From NCBI GenBank assembly GCA_900766745.1, contig CAAFWR010000050.1, positions 1 through 8,228 of the forward strand: a stretch of 8,228 bases of DNA, given 5' to 3'. Origin of the DNA: Methanobacteriaceae archaeon. Lineage in GTDB: Archaea > Methanobacteriota > Methanobacteria > Methanobacteriales > Methanobacteriaceae. A program made the translations under genes and the position numbers. Below the pieces are notes generated by a model. That model worked only from the letters and a program-made list of their open reading frames with translations. It was not told the DNA's origin and did no database searches. Of this stretch, positions 1 through 5,414 are shown piece after piece; the stretch's first letter is position 1, and each line of letters begins with the position of its first letter.

Positions 1-1
1 A

Positions 2-550
2 GGAACCTACAAATATCCGAAAGGATATGAAGCCAAAAGCAAAAAACAAGTGTACAGATTCTACGTCCAGTTCTGGGAAGCACAGTATGACCGCAACGGC
101 GAGGAAGGAATCAGGCATGGACTGAATTCCGCCTATTCGCCTGAGAAGAAGCTTTCAATCATCACTCCCGTTCTGATGGGGGAAATTTCTAACAAACAGC
201 AGGCGACAAGCTATGGTGTGAGGCTTTCGTCAATCACCCAATGGATAGAAAAATATAGGAAAGACGGACTTGAAGGTTTAAAATCTTGTAAACCAGGGAG
301 GAAGCCCAAGATCATGCCTATCATCAGCGAAAAGAAAGAAGACACTGGCAAGACTGTTGCGGAAGATAATCAGGAAGACCTTAAAAAGAAAGTTGAGGAG
401 CTGGAACATGAGAACCTGCTTCTCCATGCGGAGCTTGACTACAGAAAAAAATTGGAGGCCTTGGTCGAGAAGAGACGAAAGTTAGAGCGTGCGAAAAGGC
501 CGACGCCGTCGTCTTTCTCCTCTAAGGCGAAAAATACAAAGGAAAAGTAA
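2..550 (+). CDS. IS3-family transposase OrfA, 5' partial
   Basis: OrfA is the DNA-binding subunit of IS3-family transposases and normally provides the N-terminus of a frameshifted OrfAB fusion. The frame is open from the first bases of the window, so the true start lies upstream; the GTG at 50 is only an internal codon. The visible part has the end of a first helix-turn-helix (QFWEAQYDRNGEEGIRHG), then a second one beginning SPEKKLSIITPVLMGE and ending ITQWIEKYRKDGLEGL, the characteristic IS150 pattern. A charged coiled coil follows (KKKVEELEHENLLLHAELDYRK), ending in the KLEALVEKRR block that normally precedes the OrfA/OrfB junction. The last 20 or so residues (from LERAKRP) look like out-of-frame readthrough. 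Possible -1 slip sites are A_AAG at 478-481 and A_AAG at 544-547, the latter just before the OrfA stop. Confidence 0.85.
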   Translation, partial: GTYKYPKGYEAKSKKQVYRFYVQFWEAQYDRNGEEGIRHGLNSAYSPEKKLSIITPVLMGEISNKQQATSYGVRLSSITQWIEKYRKDGLEGLKSCKPGRKPKIMPIISEKKEDTGKTVAEDNQEDLKKKVEELEHENLLLHAELDYRKKLEALVEKRRKLERAKRPTPSSFSSKAKNTKEK

Positions 551-1068
551 AGCTCGCTGAGCTGCTTTCCATAGCGAAACTCCAGAAGTCGTCCTACGAA
601 TACGCCGTAAAGGCCAAGAAAAAGCCCGAAAAGCTCGATGATATCCGAATAAAAGACGAAATTAGGGCAATCTGGCTGCGTTCGAAGAAGAGATACGGAT
701 ACCGCAAGATCGCAATCGAACTCAGAAGCAGATATTCGGAGAAAGTCAACCACAAGAAAGTGCTCAGGATGATGAACGGGATGGGCATATATGCGAAGCT
801 CTGCGGGCACGACAAATGCTACAGCTCATACAAAGGCAGGGTTGGAAAGATCGCGGAGAACATCCTGCAAAGGGACTTCACAGCGAACGGAAGCCTTCAG
901 AAGGCCGGCACCGACGTCACCGAGTTCAAATGCAGCTGGGGAAAGGCATATCTTTCTCCCGTTATAGACTTCTACAACGACGAGATACTTTCCTATTCGA
1001 TATCAGAAAGCCCATCCATGAAAATGGTAATGGACATGCTTGACGAGATGCACAGGAGGGAAGAAAAA
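526..1068 (+). pseudogene. IS3-family transposase OrfB (DDE integrase), truncated and interrupted
   Basis: OrfB is the catalytic subunit (rve/DDE fold) of an IS3-family transposase. In the frame one back from OrfA, GEKYKGKVKLAELL and IAKLQKSSYEY match the usual OrfB start. An HTH_21-like region follows (IRAIWLRSKKRYGYRKIAIEL). The integrase core opens with TDVTEF, whose Asp codon at 913-915 is the first catalytic residue, and continues through AYLSPVIDFYNDEILSYSIS. Family members then have an H-S-D-Q-G block and a Glu about 35 residues later; here both are missing, because the sequence diverges after MLDEMHRR. Upstream, the same frame reads KVRACEKADAVVFLL and then a TAA at 523-525, where a Lys or Arg codon would fit, so OrfB is probably also broken by a nonsense change. 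No active enzyme is expected. The frame runs on to 1200, but the residues after about 1068 are not transposase-like. Confidence 0.85.
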
Positions 1069-1070
1069 TT

Positions 1071-1416
1071 TTATCCGTCACAAATTCAGAGAAACGCACT
1101 TATTTTGCTTGTTTTTCGTCTCGCGTTTATGCATCAGTTACAGGTTCGCAAGCTTTATTATCAACGTTTTCAAACATTAAAGTATTCAATTAAGAACTGA
1201 AATTATTCTTGGTGTTTTGACTAGTGCTGTTTCCTTTACAATAATTATGCTTGCTTCTTTTTTGATCTACTCACATGGTCAAGAATCATTTTGATCATCT
1301 TTGCTTTTTCGATTTTGATAACGATTGTTCCGGCTTTTCTTTCTATTGAACAAAAGGGTGTTACTATGTTTGTGAGAAAAGAAGTTGGCAAAAGAAGTTA
1401 TAATGAAAAAGAATGA
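1071..1416 (+). pseudogene. Remnant of a membrane-protein gene (C-terminal end), frameshifted
   Basis: Three consecutive reading frames each give protein-like sequence. From 1071 to 1193 the frame reads EKRTYFACFSSRVYASVTG and QALLSTFSNIKVFN, then stops. The next frame reads QLRTEIILGVLTSAVSFTII and MLASFLIY, up to a stop at 1292-1294. A third reads RIILIIFAFSILITIVPAFL and SIEQKGVTMFVRKE, and ends at 1414-1416. The two hydrophobic stretches look like transmembrane helices. The tail, a helix ending in a VPA-like turn followed by a basic segment, is reminiscent of FtsX-type ABC permease C-termini, but the family is not established. The remnant begins where the IS3 transposase breaks off, so the element and this gene were probably joined by a deletion or insertion. 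Bases 1417-1526, up to the terminator, show nothing recognisable. Confidence 0.45.
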
Positions 1417-1526
1417 TACAGACTGTTTCATCATTTCAGTATAGAATGACAACACCAAGAATGTGAGTCTGTCCTGCTTGTCAAAAATATCCGATGTCGT
1501 TTGCTTTTAGTCCAAAAGGAATTGAA

Positions 1527-1553
1527 AACAGGTGGAGGCCACCTCCACCTGTT
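1527..1553 (-). terminator. Rho-independent terminator of the lipoprotein genes
   Basis: A perfect 12-bp inverted repeat (AACAGGTGGAGG / CCTCCACCTGTT) encloses a 3-base loop and starts 18 bases beyond the stop codon of the 667-aa lipoprotein. Read on the minus strand, the hairpin is followed by TTTTC and further T-rich sequence. On the plus strand no T-run follows, so it should work mainly for the minus-strand genes. Confidence 0.85.
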
Positions 1554-1571
1554 CATTTACGAAGAGTCAGC

Positions 1572-3575
1572 TTATGCGGACACTGAAACTACTCGGGCGA
1601 CTTTTACTTTACAAGTTCCATATTTTTTTGCAGTGACATGGATACCGATGAGTTCAAATTTATTTTTCTCGATCACGAGGGTACCGCTAGGAGATAACGC
1701 AATTACGGCGTTGCCAACGACATTTCTGACAACCATTGAGAAATTCGTGGTATCAGAAATTGTGATACTGTAGGTCACATCATCGCTGGCTGTAGCATCA
1801 AGCCTGATAGTGAATAGTCTTGTTTCGTCTGCGATGAATTTGCATTCTTTTTCTGCAACATAATTATCTAACTTCAAAGAATATCCAGAAGAATGGTTAC
1901 ACTCATAGCATGTGCCGTTACGACTATAGTTGGCATCGTGTTTATGGACACCAGTCACTTCGACTTTTGCAATCGTTTTTCCGCTTTCTATGAGAGTAAA
2001 GGTACGACCGACGAAAGCAGGAGTAGAAGTCGGTAAATAGAACTTGACGTTTTCAACTGTTTCTCCGCCAGCAACCATATCTGTTCCGCTAGGGAAGAAC
2101 ATTCTTGCTGTTTTTTCCGAATTGGTATCTTTAAATCTGATATTGGGGAAATATCTTTCATTTTTGCTATCCATCAAAGGTGTGTGTCTTCCGCCTTCAT
2201 CTTTTGTGAAAACGTAGAGTTTTCCATACAAGAGATCATACTCTTTCAGTGTATCTTTCTTACTGATTGTATAACCTCTTCCGACTTCTTCTTTTTTAAC
2301 ACCAGTAACTAATAATGAAACCTCTTCTCCTACTGTTGCTTTTTCTACTTTTACTCTTCCTTTCTCAATACCAGTAACTGTGATAGACTTACCATTTTCA
2401 TGGATATAAAGTGAATCGCCTTTATTGAGTGTGCCACGAGCGATTTTTGTTGTAATCATGATATCTTCTCTTCCCGAGAAAGTGAAGATATCATGGATAC
2501 CGCAATAAAAGTCAGCAGTGTCATAGTTTTTCAATGTGACCTTTTCAATATCCTGAACATTGAGAGCGTAGTTATCATCATCGATTGATAATGCAGAAGT
2601 TGGAATCTCGTTGATACCGGCTAAATCATATGATTTATCGGCAACGATATGAACTTTTCTTGTTGTGTTATCATCAAACTTGACCTCTTGTTCTATGAGT
2701 TGAATCTTATCATCGACAAGATTCTCGCCTAATGTCTTTTCAAAGTAGGTGACATCCAATTTGACCTCGTATTGAGCAATCTTCATTTCACCTGTCTTTT
2801 CCCCGGCCTCATATTCTGTTGTTTCAGGTAAGGTGACTTTGTATTCATAAACGCCAACAGTACTCGGTGCGACGGCCTCATAGGCTTCTGCTCCTTTTTT
2901 CCTGTATTCGACTTTCAATCCGGCTTTATCTTCGCTTACGATGTAATCATTCAATTCATAAGGTCTTGTATTATACACAAATTCAGATTTGGTGACCGTG
3001 ATTGTTCTCGGCTTCAGAGTAAGAGCGGTATCAGGTACTGTTTTGACTTCGTGGAAGTTACATATTTCACATGTTCTTTCATCGACTCTATCTTGCTGAT
3101 AAGCGGCAGGTGTCTTGACTGCCCAAGTTCCCTGATGCTCTGCAAAATCCTTTTTCATCGGAGCATGGCCTGTACAAGTTGTCTCATGCCAATGACCAGA
3201 GATATCACTCTTCCATTCCGTTCCCCATTCATGGAAACCAGTGCCCTCAATTGTTCTTTCTGTCTCGTATTGGCAGATAGAGCAAACACCTTTTTCGACT
3301 TTGTCTTTATGAATGTCGGCTTTTGTCTTTTCCGTCCAGACAAAGGTGTGGTTCGCAAGATTTATCTTCTCATTGCAAGAGGAATCAGTACAAGTATTCC
3401 AATGCTTTGTTTCATCTTTGTCCCATGCCGTTGAGAAGGTGTGATTGTGTACAGGCTTCTCTGTCTTCTGTGTTGTTCCAGGTGTGGTGCTTTCTTTCTT
3501 TCCACATCCGGTCAACGGGCCTGCTGTCAATAAAGCAAAGACAGCAAATAAAGCGGATATTTTTTTCTTTTTCAT
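1572..3575 (-). CDS. Predicted lipoprotein with His/Trp/Cys modules, an Ig-like segment and EF-Tu domain II-III-like barrels
   Basis: The 667-aa product should be an exported, lipid-anchored surface protein. MKKKK and a hydrophobic stretch lead to the lipobox LTGC (Cys24). Residues 43-175 hold two copies of an H-F/W...W-x-x-D...HW-H/N module with CxxC pairs (C98/C101, C169/C172). Residues 185-267 resemble MBG/Ig-like surface repeats (APSTVGVYEYKVTLPETTEY). Residues 353-543 match EF-Tu domains II and III: DIFTFSGRED corresponds to DVFSISGRGT, TGVKKEEVGRG to RGIKREEIERG, and YVFTKDEGGRHTP to YILSKDEGGRHTP. The GTPase domain is absent: no P-loop or NKxD motif occurs. A C556/C559 pair then precedes a beta-rich tail. 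The ATG at 3573-3575 is the first in frame after a stop, but only a weak A-rich site precedes it; a strong AAGGAGGT lies about 43 bases upstream, before a mini-ORF. The function is unknown; surface binding is one possibility. Confidence 0.92.
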   Translation of the reverse strand: MKKKKISALFAVFALLTAGPLTGCGKKESTTPGTTQKTEKPVHNHTFSTAWDKDETKHWNTCTDSSCNEKINLANHTFVWTEKTKADIHKDKVEKGVCSICQYETERTIEGTGFHEWGTEWKSDISGHWHETTCTGHAPMKKDFAEHQGTWAVKTPAAYQQDRVDERTCEICNFHEVKTVPDTALTLKPRTITVTKSEFVYNTRPYELNDYIVSEDKAGLKVEYRKKGAEAYEAVAPSTVGVYEYKVTLPETTEYEAGEKTGEMKIAQYEVKLDVTYFEKTLGENLVDDKIQLIEQEVKFDDNTTRKVHIVADKSYDLAGINEIPTSALSIDDDNYALNVQDIEKVTLKNYDTADFYCGIHDIFTFSGREDIMITTKIARGTLNKGDSLYIHENGKSITVTGIEKGRVKVEKATVGEEVSLLVTGVKKEEVGRGYTISKKDTLKEYDLLYGKLYVFTKDEGGRHTPLMDSKNERYFPNIRFKDTNSEKTARMFFPSGTDMVAGGETVENVKFYLPTSTPAFVGRTFTLIESGKTIAKVEVTGVHKHDANYSRNGTCYECNHSSGYSLKLDNYVAEKECKFIADETRLFTIRLDATASDDVTYSITISDTTNFSMVVRNVVGNAVIALSPSGTLVIEKNKFELIGIHVTAKKYGTCKVKVARVVSVSA
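1947..2519 (-). other. Region coding for EF-Tu domain II and III-like barrels (residues 353-543 of the lipoprotein)
   Basis: In EF-Tu these two beta-barrels follow the GTPase domain and bind aminoacyl-tRNA and EF-Ts. Here they sit between an Ig-like segment and a Cys-containing tail. The order and spacing of the recognisable blocks match EF-Tu from GRED (EF-Tu GRGT) through RGTLNKGD (RGIIKVGE), TVGEEVSLLVTGVKKEE (RAGENVGVLLRGIKREE), TKDEGGRHTP (SKDEGGRHTP), FPSGTDMVAGGETV (LPEGVEMVMPGDNI) and TLIESGKTIAKVEVTGV (AIREGGRTVGAGVVAKV). The comparison uses remembered E. coli EF-Tu sequence, not an alignment run. The segment between the GGRHTP motif and the FPSG block is the least conserved. Confidence 0.88.
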
Positions 3576-3586
3576 ATTTCTTTATA

Positions 3587-3616
3587 CTATTTATTTCTGT
3601 TTTCCCAATAGTACAT
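3587..3616 (-). CDS. Possible nine-codon leader peptide upstream of the EF-Tu-like lipoprotein
   Basis: An ATG follows a near-consensus AAGGAGGT (3619-3626) by a short spacer and opens a frame reading MYYWENRNK, ending in TAG 11 bases before the lipoprotein start. The site is the strongest Shine-Dalgarno in this intergenic stretch, whereas the lipoprotein ATG itself has only a weak one. Translation of the leader could therefore couple to or restart at the lipoprotein. It may equally be chance, since the spacer between the Shine-Dalgarno and the ATG is shorter than usual and nine codons carry no statistical weight. Confidence 0.35.
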   Translation of the reverse strand: MYYWENRNK

Positions 3617-3641
3617 TTACCTCCTTGATATTCTGGGAAAA
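3600..3641 (-). promoter_or_regulatory. Inverted repeat exposing a strong RBS in its loop
   Basis: TTTTCCCA and TGGGAAAA form a perfect 8-bp inverted repeat around a 26-base loop, in the 89-base gap between the two lipoprotein genes. In the minus-strand transcript the loop contains AAGGAGGT and the start codon of the mini-ORF. There is no T-run after the 3' arm, so this is unlikely to be a terminator. It could be an RNA element affecting translation of the downstream gene, or an operator-like site. The role is inferred only from position. Confidence 0.4.
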
Positions 3642-3664
3642 TCATGTTCGAAGTCTTATCGTCT

Positions 3665-4615
3665 TTAGATTTCTCCGACAAGAGTCAGAATGTGATCGAT
3701 TCTCACAATGCCATTTCCTCCGGAGAAAACCATTGTCTTTTTATCTTTGCTGATAGTTCCTGTAAATGATTTGAAGAAACCATATTTCGTTGCAGTAATT
3801 CCTTTTTTCATATCTTCTTCAGTATCATAGAACAAGATAGATTGATTGGTAATTTTATAATAGATATCGGTTTCGTAATATTCGGAACTTCCTTCATAAC
3901 TGAGGCCGAAACACGTTTTTGCAATATCTTTCGTTTCGTTGAAGACAAATTTGATAGTCGCTGCCTTATTCATGGCAACCAACTCTTCTTCGGTTAATTC
4001 TTCCCCCTTTAGGAACTCTTCTTTTTCTTCATCTGTGCATGAAAATGTAACGATTGAATCTGTATGATTGAATGTTTTTCCCTTAATGCTTTCCAATCCC
4101 CATTTTGCATAGAGGGTAAAGACTCTGGCTGGCATATAAGAAAAAGTAAAAGGTGTATCATTCAAAGTGGCACCGAAATCATTGCTTTCATACCAGCCGA
4201 CAAACTCATACCCCGCCTTTGTCGGATTGTCAGGGGCATTGATTGCAGAACCGGCTTCTGCAGTAATACTGTTAACTGCACTGCCTCCTTTACTATCGAA
4301 AGTGATAGTGTATTTTGTCTGCTCATTCAGTTTTTCGATGATATCCGTCGTTTCTCTTAAACAAGTAATGCAGACGTACTTCATCAGACCGTTTTCTGTA
4401 CTTGTTGGTTCCTTAATCACCGATCCGTTGTTCTGGACATGTTTTTCTTTTTCGGTGGTATCTGTATGACCATCCGTCTGACATACATGCCAATGATAGT
4501 TTTCATCGCTTTCCCATTTTGCGGAGAAATTATGTTCCTTTTCTCCACAGGAAGTGAATAAAGAGGTTGCCATGAGCGATAAAAGCAGTGTCGTCATAAG
4601 CTTTTTGCGTTTCAT
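3665..4615 (-). CDS. Predicted lipoprotein with a His/Trp/Cys module and a Listeria-Bacteroides (InlB B-type) repeat
   Basis: The 316-aa product should be exported and lipid-anchored. MKRKK and a hydrophobic core lead to SLFTSC (Cys23), a lipobox with Phe at -3, slightly atypical. Residues 28-86 carry the same module seen in the downstream lipoprotein: HNFSAKWESDENYHWHVC, then a CxxC pair (C82/C85). Residues 102-173 form one InlB B-type repeat (YTITFDSKGGSAV ... AGYEFVGWY ... FTLYAKWG), a small beta-grasp fold common in surface proteins. Residues 174-316 are beta-rich and unrecognised, with an acidic Glu-rich insert near 195-213. The start at 4615 is chosen over an ATG 13 codons upstream because AAAGGAGAA lies 7 bases before it and the signal peptide begins there. 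It is separated from the next lipoprotein by 89 bases and probably shares its transcript. The function is unknown. Confidence 0.9.
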   Translation of the reverse strand: MKRKKLMTTLLLSLMATSLFTSCGEKEHNFSAKWESDENYHWHVCQTDGHTDTTEKEKHVQNNGSVIKEPTSTENGLMKYVCITCLRETTDIIEKLNEQTKYTITFDSKGGSAVNSITAEAGSAINAPDNPTKAGYEFVGWYESNDFGATLNDTPFTFSYMPARVFTLYAKWGLESIKGKTFNHTDSIVTFSCTDEEKEEFLKGEELTEEELVAMNKAATIKFVFNETKDIAKTCFGLSYEGSSEYYETDIYYKITNQSILFYDTEEDMKKGITATKYGFFKSFTGTISKDKKTMVFSGGNGIVRIDHILTLVGEI

Positions 4616-4622
4616 ATGTATT

Positions 4623-4627
4623 CTCCT
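4623..4627 (-). promoter_or_regulatory. Shine-Dalgarno of the 316-aa lipoprotein (decides the start)
   Basis: AGGAG on the minus strand lies 7 bases before the ATG at 4613-4615. The longer alternative start at 4654 would put this site inside the coding region and would place 13 extra residues before the Lys-rich signal-peptide start. Confidence 0.8.
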
Positions 4628-4652
4628 TTTTTGCGTATGTCGCATTAAGACC

Positions 4653-4658
4653 ATTTTA
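4653..4658 (-). promoter_or_regulatory. Candidate -10 element for the lipoprotein genes
   Basis: TAAAAT on the minus strand lies 37 bases before the 316-aa lipoprotein start and just downstream of the terminator, which would give a short leader including the RBS. No good -35 is present at 16-18 bases (only TTTTGC-like sequence inside the terminator stem). A regulated promoter needing an activator, or readthrough from the operon upstream, would both fit. Confidence 0.25.
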
Positions 4659-4666
4659 ACAATAAG

Positions 4667-4713
4667 AAAAACACGGCAAAAGTGCCATTTGGCACCCCTG
4701 ACCGTGTTTTTTT
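4667..4713. terminator. Bidirectional terminator with a nested inner hairpin
   Basis: AAAAACACGG (4667-4676) pairs with CCGTGTTTTT (4702-4711), and a second hairpin, GTGCC-ATTT-GGCAC (4682-4695), sits inside. The outer stem ends in a run of seven T on the plus strand and five T, then CTT, on the minus strand. It lies 51 bases beyond the response regulator stop and therefore ends the signalling operon on the minus strand. No plus-strand gene reaches it in this window. Confidence 0.85.
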
Positions 4714-4763
4714 GACAAAAATATCTATAAAATCAATATTTTAGGAGATTTTTAGTGCTGAAA

Positions 4764-5414
4764 TCAGAGAATTTCATCATCTTTGTTCAGGATGACAATG
4801 CCGGATTCTCTGGCTTTGACAGCGAGTTGTGTGCGGGAACGGAAGCCGGTCTTCTGAAGCATATCGGCGATATGGTTTTTGATGACGCCGGGTGAAACAT
4901 TCAATCTTTCTGATATTTCGATATTTGAAAAACCTCCTGTCACATAGCGCAGGACTTCCAACTCTTTTTTCGTAAATTTGGAACTGTCTGTCAATCCAAT
5001 CTTTACAATGTGTGAAGCGGTAGGGTAAATGATCTCGCCGCTCATGACTTTTTCCATCAGTTCGATGATGGGCTGTTCGTTTGTCTCTTTATACCAGAAA
5101 CCTTCGATGCCGATCTTTTTTGCTCTTTCGATGTAGGAGCATTCAGGCATCGAGGTGACGATGATGATCTTGATCTTTGGAAATTTCTTTTTGATCTTCT
5201 CGGCTTCATCAAGCCCGTTCTCTCCGCCTTCTGTGATGACATCCATCAGGATGAGATTGATCGGTCTTGATAGGCAGTAGACTTCTGTGAAAGCGGCGGA
5301 AGCGATGCTTCCTGCCAAAGTGAAATGGGAAGAAGTTTCAATGAAGTGTTCGAATAACTGTCTTGGCATGGCCTGGTCTTCAACGACAAGCACTTTGTAT
5401 TTCTCATCTGTCAT
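4764..5414 (-). CDS. NarL/LuxR-family two-component response regulator
   Basis: This 216-aa cytoplasmic DNA-binding regulator has the usual length for the family. Residues 6-125 form the receiver domain: acidic pair E12/D13 (VLVVEDQ), phospho-acceptor Asp58 in LILMDV, switch Thr87 in IIIVTS and Lys109 in the WYKE block. Residues 146-205 form the LuxR-type helix-turn-helix: FTKKELEVLRYVTGGFSNIE, ISERLNVSPGVIKNHIADML and QKTGFRSRTQLAVKA. Phosphotransfer from the kinase encoded just upstream should drive dimerisation and DNA binding. Its ATG overlaps the end of the kinase gene by 11 bases, and AAGGAG lies 9 bases ahead, so translation is probably coupled. It is the last gene before the terminator. 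Target genes are not shown by the sequence; the two lipoprotein genes directly downstream are candidates. Confidence 0.94.
   Translation of the reverse strand: MTDEKYKVLVVEDQAMPRQLFEHFIETSSHFTLAGSIASAAFTEVYCLSRPINLILMDVITEGGENGLDEAEKIKKKFPKIKIIIVTSMPECSYIERAKKIGIEGFWYKETNEQPIIELMEKVMSGEIIYPTASHIVKIGLTDSSKFTKKELEVLRYVTGGFSNIEISERLNVSPGVIKNHIADMLQKTGFRSRTQLAVKARESGIVILNKDDEIL

Larger units (their letters stand above)
1..1068 (+). mobile_element. Decayed IS3-family (IS150-like) insertion sequence, both ends missing
   Basis: The stretch holds the two-gene arrangement typical of IS3 elements: a helix-turn-helix OrfA with a C-terminal leucine-zipper-like coil, then OrfB one frame back (-1) with an HTH_21-like domain and the start of a DDE integrase core. 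The left end lies outside the window. The right end is lost: homology-like sequence stops near 1060-1068, before the second catalytic Asp and the Glu, and no terminal inverted repeat is seen. With the internal stop in OrfB, the element cannot supply its own transposase. The exact right boundary is estimated from where the transposase reading stops making sense. Confidence 0.85.

Noticed and set aside
50..52. GTG as the start codon of the transposase OrfA
   Set aside because: The frame is open to the window edge and upstream codons look like the rest of the first helix-turn-helix, so this is an internal Val codon of a 5'-partial gene.
1501..1773. Plus-strand 90-aa frame after the IS remnant
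   Set aside because: It runs antisense through the terminator and the C-terminal coding region of the 667-aa lipoprotein, with no RBS or recognisable motif.
3412..3681. Minus-strand 89-aa frame spanning the gap between the lipoproteins
   Set aside because: It overlaps the signal-peptide region of the 667-aa lipoprotein out of frame and shows no domain or RBS-supported start.
4616..4654. Thirteen-residue N-terminal extension of the 316-aa lipoprotein (start at 4654)
   Set aside because: The strong Shine-Dalgarno and the Lys-rich signal peptide both point to the ATG at 4615; the extension would bury the RBS in coding sequence.
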